Numbered from the stretch's first letter, positions 45,011 to 56,352 are shown. The stretch: DNA of 64,000 bases from Myotis daubentonii (GCF_963259705.1 NC_081844.1:44819930-44883929), one strand, 5' to 3'. Made by a program: numbers and translations. Notes: generated by a model not told the origin, from the letters alone.

Positions 45011-45072
45011 GATTTCATATACCTATATGTAAACCACTCATATATATGTGTAAGTGAAATAATATACAACAT
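45011..45072 (+). repeat. Direct repeat D, copy 2
   Basis: It matches 41699-41780 apart from about four substitutions and a 20-bp deletion, and it sits immediately after a truncated Helitron. Confidence 0.88.
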
Positions 45073-47029
45073 ACTCAGCTCTATAGTCTACTTCAATTCA
45101 GTGAGAGGTTGTACTGGGGACTGTGTGGTCTTTGGGGCTGCTTCTGCATAGTGGTTTCTCAGGGAGGCTTAGGTGTTACAGGATTCTGCTGGGGGAAAAT
45201 GACCGTATAAACAAACCATTCTTTGAGCTATTCTTTTCAACAACAAGCCTAAGTGTAAAAGGTTTCTCTTTCCCATATGAGCTATCAGATGGCCCTTTTA
45301 TTACCTTTTAACTTAAAAAGGAAGCCAGTGGTTTTTAACGGGATTTATCCTCTATTAAATTGACCAAATCAATGAGCCTGTATAAGACTCTGTAGGATTC
45401 CCAGGACATCAGGTGGTTATGGCTAAGGTCTTGAAGTCTATTGTCATATAAAGCAAAGGAATAAAATTGCATTGCTAGAAATGACTCACAAAGAGAATAA
45501 ATTAAATGCAAAGCATTGATATTTGGCCATCATTACTCAGCCTTTTTGCTAACAAGCAATTGAGAGTTGTATCAGTTCTATGGTTAAGCCTACATATTGT
45601 GTTATGATTTAATTTAAGTAAAATAGAAATGAAAATGATTGGAAAATTGTGTTTATTGAGAAACAGTTTTATAGTAAAAATTTTAATGCTCAGTAGGCAT
45701 ATATAGCATGTGCAGAGTGTGGCATTGGTAATCTTAGGCAACAAAGAAAACATTAATATATGGTTCATGACTTTACTAACATAGTCTCATCAGGATCAAC
45801 TAGAAAACGTGATTTGAGCAATTATTACTTAATAAAACAGAGAACTGAAAAGGTCTTCATTATTCTCTATCAAAGGAAGCAACAGTGTGTCCTGGAGGTC
45901 TGACTGCCTTACAAGTAACATGTCAGGCAATTTATTTAACCCCTTTCAGCAGAAAGTTTCTGCTTTAAATAAGAAGGATATCATACCTCATATTAGTTAT
46001 TTGAAGATGTAAAAGAAAAATCTCCTAGCCAGAACATAACCCTTAGTAGACATACACAAGTGCTATTTTTCTTCCTTCTTTTTACCGCCATATGAGAGGC
46101 ATCGTTTGAAGGGGGAAAAAGGCAATAAACTTGAAATCAGAATGTCTGCCCTGCAGTCCCTGTTTGGCTATATTTGCTGTCTATGTTCTTGGGCAATCAA
46201 TAGACACTCTTTATTCTTCAGTTTCTGTTGAATAGACTTCATGACCACTGCTCTAACCAGCACTTATGTTTGATTTTTAAAAACCTAAAACACCATCCAG
46301 ATATGCTATTATTACTAAATGGAGAGTTGAAGAGGGAAAACAAGATATTTCAATGCCAAAAGAAACAAAAGCAACCTGTATTTTAGTCTAAATGATCCAG
46401 ACTCACTGCCCATGCTGATTGCACTTACCAGGAATGAAATGTTCTGTACTTCCACTTCACATTGCTGGGTGAGTGCAGCCATCCAGGTTGAATGTGAAGA
46501 AAGAGCACAAGGCGTGAGAATACAGCAGAATCTTTTGGAGTATACAAATATATGTGTTTGCATGTGCAAGCTCTGAATGGGGTTCCTATTCTTTTGTGAA
46601 GTTGTTTGTTAGATTTATCTAATAGGGATCATAACAGTGAGCATTTTCCATGCATTAGAGTTATATGCCTTTGTTTTTACTCACATGAAAGATCTCTGGA
46701 TTATGAATTTCATTATTTCAGATTATGTATGCAATTATGTATTTAGAATACCTAAGAAGAGTTTTGTTTTTTATGCTATTGAATAGTAAATGTCTACTGT
46801 TTATTCTACCCCCCACTCCAGACAGGTGCCACACAAAAGATACAGGGGATTTAGATACTTTCAATAATGTAAACTATAGGTAGGGAGTATGATGATATTA
46901 TATAAAACATCAAATTACTTCCAATCTGAGAGCAAGTTAAATGACATAATGCATCATCAGTTTTGATTGATTACCATTCCTTGTCTCTGACTCATCCCTT
47001 TCATTGATTCCTTTGTTTAATTAAAAACT
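45073..47029. other. Repeat-poor unique DNA, 2 kb
   Basis: I recognise no transposon or gene in this stretch. Frames such as 45502-45768 (minus) lack domains. Confidence 0.4.
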
Positions 47030-47400
47030 CCATTGTGGATGCTTTAGGAAACACAAGGATGAACGATGAAATGTGATCTCTGCTATTAAGAACTTAAGAA
47101 TGGAATCAGGGAAACAAGTATGTAGCCACCAAAAAAAGCACTCTGAATAAAGAAGTAGTGTGCACTCTCAAAGGTACACAGATATCAAAGGTTTTCAGAA
47201 AAGAGATGGAGATAGCAGGTTTTTAAGCACAGAAGAAACACTTTCAGAGAACGATGATATTTAAGCTCTCCCTTGAAGGATGGCTGACTATTGATAGGAG
47301 AGAAATACCTTTAACATATGGATCATCAGATAAAAGCAACTCTGATGCGTAGAACTCAAGAAGAGGAGTAAACCATATTAAAGAAATGTTATCCTGATTT
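47030..47400 (-). repeat. Probable L2 LINE fragment
   Basis: ATCTCTGCTATTAAGAACTTAAG, AAGGTTTTCAGAAAAGAG and CTCTCCCTTGAAGGATGG have the style and order of reversed L2. It is diverged. Confidence 0.45.
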
Positions 47401-47514
47401 CTTTTCCAATCCTTGACCATGGAGAGGCATATAATACAGGGTGAAGCATACTTTATGGTACCTATTCCATTATAAACTGGAGATTGAAAACATCAATAAA
47501 AAATTGTAAGGCTA

Positions 47515-47719
47515 GCCCTAATTGGTTTGGCTCAATGGATAGAGCGTCTGCCTTCGGACTCAGGGGTCCCGGGTTCGATTCTGGTCATGGGCATTTACCT
47601 TGGTTGCAGGCACATCCCCAGTAGGGAGTGTGCAGAAGGCAGCTGATCAATGTTTCTCTCTCATTGATGTTTCTAACTCTATCCCTCTCCCTTCCTCTCT
47701 GTAAAAAATCAATAAAATA
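47515..47719 (+). mobile_element. Ves SINE, first unit of a dimer
   Basis: The head GCCCTAATTGGTTTGGCTC, B-box-like GGTTCGATTCTGG, CT tract and AATAAAATA tail are all present. It runs with no spacer into a second SINE at 47720. The flanking duplication lies left of this unit (47499-47514) and right of the second unit. Confidence 0.93.
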
Positions 47720-47956
47720 GCCCTAGCCAGCTTGGCTCAGTGGATAAAGCGTCGGCCTGCGGACTGAAGGGTCCCAGGTTTGATTCCAGCCAAGGGCATA
47801 TATCTGGGTTGCGGGCTCAATCCCCAGTGGGGGTGTGGAGGAGGCAGCTGATCAATGATTCTCTCTTATCATTGATGTTTCTATCTCTCTCTCCTTCTCC
47901 CTTCCTCTCTGAAAAAGAAATATATTTTTTTAAAAAATCAATGAAATATATATTTA
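47720..47956 (+). mobile_element. Ves SINE, second unit of a dimer
   Basis: The head GCCCTAGCCAGCTTGGCTC starts at the last base of the preceding tail. It belongs to a slightly different subfamily and ends in an A-rich tail. The sequence AAAAATTGTAAAGCTA at 47957-47972 repeats 47499-47514 with one mismatch, framing both SINEs together. Confidence 0.93.
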
Positions 47957-47972
47957 AAAAATTGTAAAGCTA

Positions 47973-48491
47973 TGTTTTAATAGTTCTGATTTGGAGTGGA
48001 TGTTGAGTTACTTCAGTCTTGCACAGAAAATGCACTTAGGACCAGGAGTCCTGTCTCTTTCATGGCACTTCCATATTACTAGGAATTGTGGCCCTGACTG
48101 TGAGGTTTTCAAGCATCCTGAGATGTTTAAAACCAAAATCCTTATACAGTATAAGATACTCTGAAAGCAAGCAAATTTTTGGAACTTAAATGAGTGCGGT
48201 TCCTGTTGGATGATTTAAAAATAATATGTGGTGAAGACCTAGAAAGGGGTAAGGGTAGGGTGGAGGGGGTTAATGAGGGGAGGGAAAGGGGACATCTCTA
48301 ATACTTTCAACAATAAAGATAAATTAAAAAAAAAAAAACAGTTCACAACAGAAATATTTGCTACTCAGCCCATTTATCCTAGGAATTATACAACATGGAC
48401 CATTTTTAATAACTCTTTTCATTGTGATTTCCTCCTGCCCAAGCAGCAGAGATGTACAAACCATTTGGTCTAGAAATATGATAGATATGTC
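47973..48491. other. Unique DNA, nothing recognised
   Basis: An A tract lies near 48329-48340. No gene is seen. Confidence 0.4.
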
Positions 48492-48562
48492 AAGATGAAA
48501 ACATATTCTATTAAGTCCATCTGATCTAGTGAGTCATTTAGGTTTGCTGTTTCTTTGCTGAT

Positions 48563-48923
48563 TGTATGGAGTTTCCTCAAAAAACTAAAAATGGAACTCC
48601 CATTTGACCCAGTGATCCCACTTCTAGGAATATATCCCAGGAAACCAGAAACACCAATCAGAAAGGATATATGCACCCCTATGTTCATAGCAGCACAATT
48701 CACCATAGCTAAGATCTGGGAACAGCCTAAGTGCCCATCAGTAGACGAATGGATTAGAAAACTGTGGTATATCTTTACGATGGAATACTATGCTGCTGTA
48801 AAGAAGAAGAAACTCTTACCATTTGCAATGGCATGGATGGAACTGGAGAGCATTATGCTAAGTGAAATAAGCCAGTCAATGAAGGAAAAATACCACATGA
48901 TCTCATTCATTCATGGATATTAA
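48563..48923 (+). pseudogene. L1 ORF2 C-terminal remnant
   Basis: The frame encodes WSFLKKLKMELPFDPVIPLL, the cysteine-poor C-terminal stretch with CTPMFIAAQFTIAKIWEQPK, CPSVDEWIRKLWYIFTMEYY and AMAWMELESIMLSEISQ, ending HGY at a TAA (48921-48923). This is the last part of ORF2p, without endonuclease or reverse-transcriptase catalytic regions, so it cannot mobilise anything. The reading frame is intact for about 120 codons, showing the insertion is fairly young. Confidence 0.93.
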
Positions 48924-48997
48924 AGACCATTATAAACTTATGAACAATAATAGATACAGAGGCAGAGCTGCCTCAAACAGATTGTCAAACTGCAGCG

Positions 48998-49140
48998 GGA
49001 AGGCCAGGGAGGATTGGGGGGCAGGAGGGAGGGGGGGATAAGAGATCAACCAAAGGACTTGTATGCATGCATATAAGCATAACCAATGGACATAAGACAT
49101 TGGGGGTAGGGGAGGCCAGGGGATTGTCAAGGGCGGGAAA
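48998..49140 (+). other. G-rich L1 3' UTR tract with quadruplex potential
   Basis: Runs of G occur at 49015-49021, 49027-49037 and 49101-49139 (GGGGGTAGGGGAGGCCAGGGG). A G-rich polypurine tract in the 3' UTR is a known general property of mammalian L1s. Confidence 0.75.
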
Positions 49141-49213
49141 AAAAGGAGACATATGTAATACTCTTTGTAATACTTTAAGCAATAAAACAATTAAAAAAAA
49201 GATGAAAACATAT

Positions 49214-49737
49214 GAAAGAAAAATTAAAATACAATAATTTAAAAAAATAAATAAAAATAATATGCCGACTACTCTTAAAGGGAGGATGTCACTGGATTAT
49301 ATCCAAGACAGCCAACATGGCCCCTAGACTTCGGAGATGCAAAGTGGAGAGAAGCATGAATAAGCTGGCCTCTGACATGGCTCTGGAGCAGGTCCCAAGA
49401 GTGAGTGCTCCAGTGAGTGGGGAGTAGATGATTGCTACCCTACTCTGCCTTATCCCAGTATATTCAGCCATCTAATGCAGACAGACCTACAGGATGTCTC
49501 CCCTATCATGCCCGAATTCCTATCAGCCTAGTCATGGCTGGGAAGAACTTGACACTGGTAAAGCCTCAAGCCTTTCCATGCCTTCAAGTTGACTGTGGAT
49601 TATTCCTTCAAATCTCAAAAGTTTTTGTGTGTTTTACAGAAGTAAGGGTATATTCTGCTACCTACACAAAGGCCCCAGATAGCAAGGGAAGGCAGGAAAA
49701 GAAAGGTTAGAAATTATACAACAAACCAATACAAAAC
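49214..49737. other. Unique DNA, nothing recognised
   Basis: No confident repeat or gene. The frame at 49432-49710 has no recognisable domain. Confidence 0.4.
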
Positions 49738-50120
49738 TGAGAGGGGATGGAGACCAAGATGGCTCCTGATTTTCCTCCTCCCATGGACCCACTGAAAATA
49801 TAGCTATACCACAGCAAGTCTCTCTGAGAAAAATCCAGAAACTCATTGAGTGAGTCCTACAAATTGGACAATTGAGAAAACTCCCACATCAAAAGAGGTG
49901 TTCTCACCATCAACCTCACTCAAAGTGTATTGTGCCATACAATCCGGAGGGAGCCCCCACTCCCAGCCTATCCCTGAGGAGCAGAGTTTGGACCACACCT
50001 CTAATGCCCTGACTTTCAGCCAAGGAGAGGCAAATAGCAGGGCCTCTAGAGCTGTGACTGAGGCGCCGAATGTACTGATATTTCAAAGACAGGCGAGTAT
50101 TAAAATGGTGGGGGATTTAT
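49738..50120 (+). repeat. Possible old L1 5' UTR fragment
   Basis: GGAGACCAAGATGGCTCC followed by CCCACTGAAAATATAGC, GAAAAATCCAGAAACTC and a GC-richer stretch resembles the start of an older L1 5' UTR. No ORF1 text follows, so the call is tentative. Confidence 0.45.
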
Positions 50121-50204
50121 TTTTGAATTCCAATATACTAACTTCACCGTTCTTTAATTAAATTGGCATAAACTGAAGTTATATGAAAGTACATTCAACT
50201 TTAG

Positions 50205-50436
50205 CCTGGCCAGAGTGGCTCAGTGGTTGAGCATTGACCTATGAACCAGGAGGTCAGGGTTCGACTCCGGGTCAGGGCATATGCCCGGGTTGTGGGCTAG
50301 ATCCCTAGAAGGGGACCTACAGGAGGCAGCCAATCAATGATTCTCTCTCACCACTGATGTTTCTATCGATCTCCCTCTTCCATCCTCTCCGAAATCAATA
50401 CAAATATATTAAAAACAAAAACAACAACAAGAATAA
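50205..50436 (+). mobile_element. Ves SINE
   Basis: A + strand copy of the CTATGAACCAGGAGGTCAGGG subfamily, with B-box-like GGTTCGACTCC and tail AAATCAATACAAATATATT. An 8-bp duplication AACTTTAG lies at 50197-50204 and 50437-50444. Confidence 0.9.
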
Positions 50437-50444
50437 AACTTTAG

Positions 50445-50794
50445 GGCTCAGAAGGATTTACCCACTGGAAATGATGAGTGACTAAGTTGTATCTAATGAA
50501 GTAGAAGGATGGATTAATTGTGAATAAACATTGGTATTATTTCTTGCTTGCATCTTCTTATAAGCATCAAACCTCAAACTGAACAGTTTTTTCTTAGAAT
50601 TTCAGTTTTAGCCATTTTAAATAAGAACATGTTAGTATGGATGTGATCTACATTTGTACTTATAAAGTTAGTAAAATTTTATACAATTTTGGAATTATTA
50701 TATTAATATTAAACAGTATAAGATTTTAAGTTGTGTTAGTTTTGTATCTGCAAATTCAGCTCTGACTCTAATATATATCTTACTCATTATATGT
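50445..50794. other. Unique AT-rich DNA, nothing recognised
   Basis: No repeat or gene signature. Confidence 0.4.
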
Positions 50795-50809
50795 AGGATC
50801 TTTCTTTTC

Positions 50810-51026
50810 TTTATTTTTTCATTATTTTTATTGATTTCAGAGAGGAAGAGAGAGAGATATAGAAACATCAATGATGAAAGAGCATCATTGATTGACTGCC
50901 TCCTGCATGCCCCCTACTGGGGATCGAGCCCACAACCCCGGTCATGTGCTTTTGACTGGAATCAAACCTGGGACCCTTTGGTATGCAGGCCAATGCTCTA
51001 TCCACTGACCCAAACCAGCTGGGGCT
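50810..51026 (-). mobile_element. Ves SINE
   Basis: A reverse-oriented full SINE (tail complement, purine tract, B-box complement GGAATCAAACC, head complement CCCAAACCAGCTGGGGC). Imperfect duplications AGGATCTTTCTTTTC (50795-50809) and AGAATCTTTATTTTC (51027-51041) flank it. Confidence 0.9.
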
Positions 51027-51041
51027 AGAATCTTTATTTTC

Positions 51042-52283
51042 TGTCGTAATACTTTAAGAAATTTCTTTAAATATCTTAGAAATTAGGTCCCACATAAGTC
51101 AAAGGAAGGTCTATAAAAGGTCTATAAAAACTAGTTAGAACATGAAATAAGAATTTTTATGTTGACTGTGGTTTCACACTTTCAAAACATTGAAAGTCTG
51201 GCTATTGTTACATACCAAGTATCTTTTTCTACATATCTTTTTTGATAGTCATTAACCAACACTATAGATTTGATGACTCACTTTTTCTATATCTGAAGGT
51301 TACTAAGAGAGCAAATTATGTGATTTAATGCGGTTGCATTTGTGAGAGAAATAAATCAGAAAGCATGGCAGTGATAGCCACTTTGACCTTGAACAGGAGG
51401 CCAATTTTCACAGGTCAGGTTATTTATTATTAGAAAACTCACTGTTATATAATCTAATTTTTCTCCAGTTTTGATGTATATAACGCAGTGCCCCTAAGTG
51501 CACTTTCTTTCCTTAGTACAGCAGGGGAATTGGGTGCTGAAATGATTGTCTGCTATGTTGTATTTAAGCAAGTGACAAAATCAATCAAGGAGGGTCAATG
51601 CAAACCACAAAGAGGAGCGAATTAATGCATTATTTAGAAAAAAAACAATATACAGAGCATGTATCATAGAAATGTACATTTGAAACAAATGATCTGACTA
51701 AACAATGTAACCACAGTGAGCTTAATAACATTTGGAAAAAAAATAAAAATCAGGTTTAAAAATGGGGGAAAAGGAAAAAGAAGTTGCCCTACGTCAAGTC
51801 CATGCCACAGGTGTGAACATCATGAGTGGTGGCTTGAATCCTTCTTGTCTGCCCTCTTCTTTCACTTAGGTTATTTTTCATTACAGAGATTCCCAGAGGG
51901 TTTATTTTTCTCTCTACCGATTTTTTTTAAAGCACCACAAAGGCAGCTTCTAATTCACATTGATTTTAGGAAAGGGTATCGCGGTTCATTCACAGAATAA
52001 AAATCAAGTCTACGTGTATTAGCTGTGCATGGTCTGAAAAAAAAGGTTTTTATGAGGTTTCCTCTTACTAGTTTAGCTTTTTAGAAGTTTATTCCATCGT
52101 ATAGTAATATTTAAGACAATCTGGAGATTATTTTTTTTCAAATTATTTTAATTTAAAAATTCTCACTTATATGTGGTGCATTGCTATATCCATAGAGCTT
52201 TATAATGGAAGTTTACCTGTAGCATATTACAGTGTCCCAAACTGCACCTGTTTTGTTTTCCTAACAACTCAATCCATAGTTTG
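51042..52283. other. Repeat-poor unique DNA
   Basis: No transposon or gene is recognised; the frame at 51716-52000 has no domain. Confidence 0.4.
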
Positions 52284-52291
52284 TATTTGAC

Positions 52292-52525
52292 CAGTGATGG
52301 CGAACCTTTTGAGCTCAGCGTGTCAACATTTTGAAAAACCCTAACTTAACTCTGGTGCCGTGTCACATATAGAAATTTTTTGATATTTGCAACCATAGTA
52401 AAACAAAGACTTATATTTTTGATATGTATTTTATGTATTTAAATGCCATTTAACAAAGAAAAATCAACCAAAAAAATGAGTTCGCGGTCACCTCTGACAC
52501 GCGTGTCATAGGTTCGCCATCACTG
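52292..52525. mobile_element. Non-autonomous hAT transposon, second family, 234 bp
   Basis: Terminal inverted repeats CAGTGATGGCGAACCT and AGGTTCGCCATCACTG bound an AT-rich core with inner GTGTCA / TGACAC motifs. The 8-bp duplication is TATTTGAC (52284-52291) and TATTAGAC (52526-52533), one mismatch. No transposase is encoded. Confidence 0.95.
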
Positions 52526-52533
52526 TATTAGAC

Positions 52534-53324
52534 ACATGCTAAAAAGCTACTTTTGTACGTCATATGATTTTGTATACACATTAATACTTTCTTGACACTG
52601 TATTGGAAACCTATATCTTGTTTTGCTAAATTAATTTCATAAAGACCCACTATTCTACCCATTTGAGTAATTTTTGCTTGTGGCCTATTAAAGGTATATG
52701 CATTACTTGAATCCATTCTATATTAGTAGCTAATTACTTAGCTACATTGGCTTTCTGCTATCATTTTATTCAATTATCATATTTATGTTGGTTACCAGCT
52801 CCAGTACTAGGCACTAATAAACATATGGATCCTTTCCTCAAAGAACTGGGTGTTAGACTCAAGTGTAAAACATTTTCACAGCATGTTGTTAAGGGATTAA
52901 AAAATGTAAACTTTATAGTTCTGGAAAAATAATAAAAATTACAAATTCCACTTGTAAAAAGGGAACATTAAACTAGGGGATATCTTTGATCAGTAAGAGA
53001 GAGTAGACCTTATAAGGACAAGTAGCCATACAAGTGTGTACAGGCACACAGATTGAAATAGCACAGTTCATTCAAGGATTTGCAACAGTTTCTCTGTGTG
53101 TATGAATTTGAACAAGGGAATGGAGAGTAAGTCAGTATAAGCATGAAAAAAATATGCAGGAGTGAGATCATAATTGCCTATATTTTTGTATCTTATTTGT
53201 CCCGAAGTGTTTCTCTCCTAGGTGTCTATGTTTCTTAAGATTTTTTAGGTTGTTGTTTTGTTGACTGATAACACAAATGCCATACTCAGGTAAGCTTCTT
53301 AAATTATCTTCTCTGATAATTTAA
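52534..53324. other. Unique DNA, possibly with a degraded L2 piece
   Basis: CCAGTACTAGGCACTAATAAAC near 52800 and TTTCCTCAAAGAACTGGG hint at a decayed reversed L2, too weak to delimit. No gene is seen. Confidence 0.4.
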
Positions 53325-54200
53325 CTAGAGGCCTGGTGCATGAAATTTGAGCACGGGGGGCAGAGGGGGGGGGGGTGTCCCTCAGCCCTGCCTGTGCCCT
53401 CTGGCAATCTGGGAGACCTTGGGTAGGGTCCCCAGGCCTGGCCAGTAATCAGGGCCTATCGGGCTTTCTGACCCCCTGCTGCCAGCAGCTGGCCCCACCC
53501 CCACTGCTGCCACTGCTTGCCAGCTCTGCGGTGCTGCCCTCCTCCCCTGCACCAGTTGCCTCCCTCTGTGGGCGACAGGCATGGGGTGTGATCACTTGGC
53601 TGGCCTGGGCCTCCCTCTGTGGGGCAGTCAATTGCAGGGCCCTCAGATGGATCACCTGCAGAGGGTGGCCCCGCCCACCCGGCACTGAGCCTCCCTCTGC
53701 AAGGTGATCAATTGTGGGGTTCCACAGTGGATGGCTCTGCAGAGGGAGGCCCCGCCCACCCAGCCGGAGCTCCACAATCAATCTCTGCAGAGAGAGAGAG
53801 GCCCCGCCCACCCATTGCAGCCCCACCGGCCAGGTAGCCTGGGCCTCCCTCTTCCGGGCCATCAATCGTGGGGCTCCGTGATTGATCGCCCAGCAGAGGG
53901 AGGCCCCACCCACCTGACCAGGGCTCCGCAATCAATTGCTGTGCAGAGGATGGCCTGGGCCTCCCTCTTTGGGGTGATCATGCAGCCCCCTACCCCCATT
54001 GTTCGCGCTGGTGGCCTGGGCCTCCCTCTGCGGGGCAATTGTGGGGCAATGGCAGGGCCCCCCAAACAATCGCATCGCACCTGCCTTGGCTGACCTGGTG
54101 CCAGTGCGTGTCATAGCATGGCATCTGGAAGGTCATCCAGATGGTTGTTCTGCTGTTCGGTTGTTCGGTCGATTTCATATTACACTTTTATTATTATAGA
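53325..54200 (-). mobile_element. HeliBat Helitron, 876 bp, minisatellite-rich
   Basis: It opens CTAGAGGCCTGGTGCATG after A (53324) and ends TACACTTTTATTATTATAGA before T (54201). Between about 53590 and 54040 units such as CCTGGGCCTCCCTCTG, GGGGCTCC and GCAGAGGGAGGCCCCGCCC recur, some as near palindromes of each other. Five or more long open frames on both strands come from this repeat and are not genes. Confidence 0.93.
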
Positions 54201-54424
54201 TAGTATAAAAAAATGGGACTTTTCAATTTTAGGTAATGGTTTAATTGGTACAATAAAATATAATTATAATTTAGGTATATGAATATGTTATAGACTAAAC
54301 ATATATATTTACCATAGAATTTTGTTGTGAAACTAAATAAGATAATATCTGTAAAACAATTTCTCATTCAATAATGTATTTCATATGGGTGTTTTGTTTC
54401 TCTGAATTGTAAGAAAAATAACAT

Positions 54425-54830
54425 TATATTGTTTGCTATTGCTGCATATCAAAACACCCCAAAATGTAAAGACTTAAAAATTAATCTTATAATATTTCTC
54501 ATGATCCTGTGGTTTGGCCGGAGAGCTTTCATAGCTGGTCTCATGGGGGCCACTCTTGCATCTATACTCTGGAGATGATTGGGGCTGGGGTTGTTGATTA
54601 AGTTGCCTTGATTCCCTTCCACATAGGATGTCTTCATGGCTCTAAGTTGGACTTCTTCAAAGCATGTTGGCTCAGGGTTCTGAGAGTGTGAGAACATTAA
54701 CCACAAGACACCCAGGCTTGGCCTGGAACTGGCATAGTGTCAATTCTTTCAGATTCTATTGGTCAAAAATGTCACCAAACCTAATCCACATTTAAGGGGA
54801 GGGAAAATAGTCTCCATTATTTTGTAAGAG
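54425..54830 (-). repeat. MLT1-like LTR
   Basis: TTGTTTGCTATTGCTGCATATC, CCACATAGGATGTCTTCATGGC and ATTCTATTGGTCAAAAATGTC are in the order of a reversed MLT1-type LTR, an ancient retrovirus-like relic. Confidence 0.6.
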
Positions 54831-55165
54831 GAGCAGCATATGCAAAGAAGATTAGAACACAATTTTTTGAACATCTTAAGAGGCAATATTGCTAGACTCT
54901 CATCCTTCTATTGAAAAAAATGTAGGGGTTTTGAAATGATAATATCAAAATATAAATTTAAAAAGTAATCAAATTAACATACTAAACAGATTCATTTTCA
55001 AGTCTGTACTGCTAAAAGAAGTACTATTGGATGCCCTGGAAGGAGAACATGTTTTTCTTCTTGTCAGTAAGAGATCTCATTTATAAAATGCCTGAGTTCT
55101 TTTTGCAGATATTTCTGATTTCCTTTTATTCTTATTTTGGGGTTATTTCCTCTTGTGTAAGATTC
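54831..55165. other. Unique DNA, nothing recognised
   Basis: No repeat or gene signature. Confidence 0.4.
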
Positions 55166-56130
55166 ATAAGGGAAAAGCTGAGGCCATTTATTTGAGATCT
55201 TTCTTCTTTTCTAATACTACAGGATTCAGTGCAAGGAATATTCCCCTGAGTACCGCTTTAGTGTCAGCCCCCCAATTTTGTCATGTTGTGTTTTCATTTT
55301 CACCTCTTTCAAAATCTACTTTTACTCTTTGATCTGAGGTTTTTCTAGTTGTGAACTTTTAAATTTAGGAGCAATTAATATTTTTTCTATGAATGCATTT
55401 GTATCTGTCTCATTTTATTACATTTTATCTTATAGTTTATCTCGCTGTCTATCTTTTTAATGAATTAAAAATTTGGGCTAGCTACATTCATTTCTAGGTT
55501 AATGAGTCAAGTACATATGGAAAAATATCGGTTCTACTTAGATATGTGAAGCTGTTTTTATAAATATGTAATAATTCTGTTTGATTAAATATACTATTTA
55601 ATTATTATACTATTTAATTATTCTTTCTTATCTTTTACTTATTAGTCTCTGTCCAGTTCTGAAGATATATATGGAAGTCTACTATGTATGAAATTTTTAA
55701 AATAAAATTCTTATGATCTCATAGTTTTTGACTTATGCTTTTGGCTGCTATGCTTCATGCATGTAAATTTGTAATAGCTATTTCTTCTTTCATTACCTCT
55801 TATTATCTACTACCTACTTGTATTTTTATTGACTTTAGCTTCCATGTCTCTATAATACCTGTGCTAACCCCCTTATGTTTTCTTTTCCTTTTTCACTTTA
55901 AGAAGTCTTGTTAAACAATAAAATTTTTCTTAAGTAATCTTATCCGACTCTAATGTTAATGGGGATTTTTGGTCCATTCACATTTAATATATGATTGGCA
56001 TATTTTATTCTCACATTTTGAAATACGTTGTATTTTTTCCTTTTTCAAAAGTATTCTTATTTGACCAAGGTTTGTTTTGTTGGTTTTTTGTGGGGGTTTT
56101 TGGCATTATATTTCTCTGAAGTTAGTTTGT
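55166..56130 (-). repeat. Old LINE-1 ORF2 fragment
   Basis: The + strand reads as strongly diverged reversed ORF2: GAGATCTTTCTTCTTTTCTAA, ATGTTGTGTTTTCATTTTCA, CTGTCCAGTTCTGAAGATAT, TGGTCCATTCACATTTAATAT. All frames are broken. It is far older than the L1 pieces at 18.4, 24.4 and 48.5 kb. Confidence 0.75.
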
Positions 56131-56352
56131 AAGATCTACTCTATAGGGACCCTAGGCACCCTTCCTCTGGTATGGATGGCATTTATAACATTTAAAGCTA
56201 AATGTTAATAATTCCTTCTCAACCTTTCCAGATTCCCACTTTTCCCATTATGGGGAGAGATGAAATTAATTTGGGGGCTTGAGGTTGACAAAATGGTTGC
56301 CATCTGTATCTACAACACAGAGAATGTGTCTACACAGTGGATTTATAATAAA

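Larger units (their letters stand above)
48507..49198 (+). mobile_element. 5'-truncated LINE-1 with 5' inversion, 692 bp
   Basis: A perfect 15-bp duplication AAGATGAAAACATAT flanks it (48492-48506 and 49199-49213). From about 48563 the sequence is the L1 3' end in + orientation: ORF2 C-terminus, G-rich 3' UTR, AATAAA at 49181-49186 and A tail. The first 56 bp or so (48507 to about 48562) are L1 in reverse: the minus strand encodes ISKETANLNDSLDQMDLIE, from the ORF2 endonuclease domain. This is the structure left by twin priming. Confidence 0.93.

Noticed and set aside
53375..54199. Cluster of long open frames on both strands (up to 160 codons)
   Set aside because: They are shadows of the HeliBat minisatellite at 53325-54200, with no recognisable domain.
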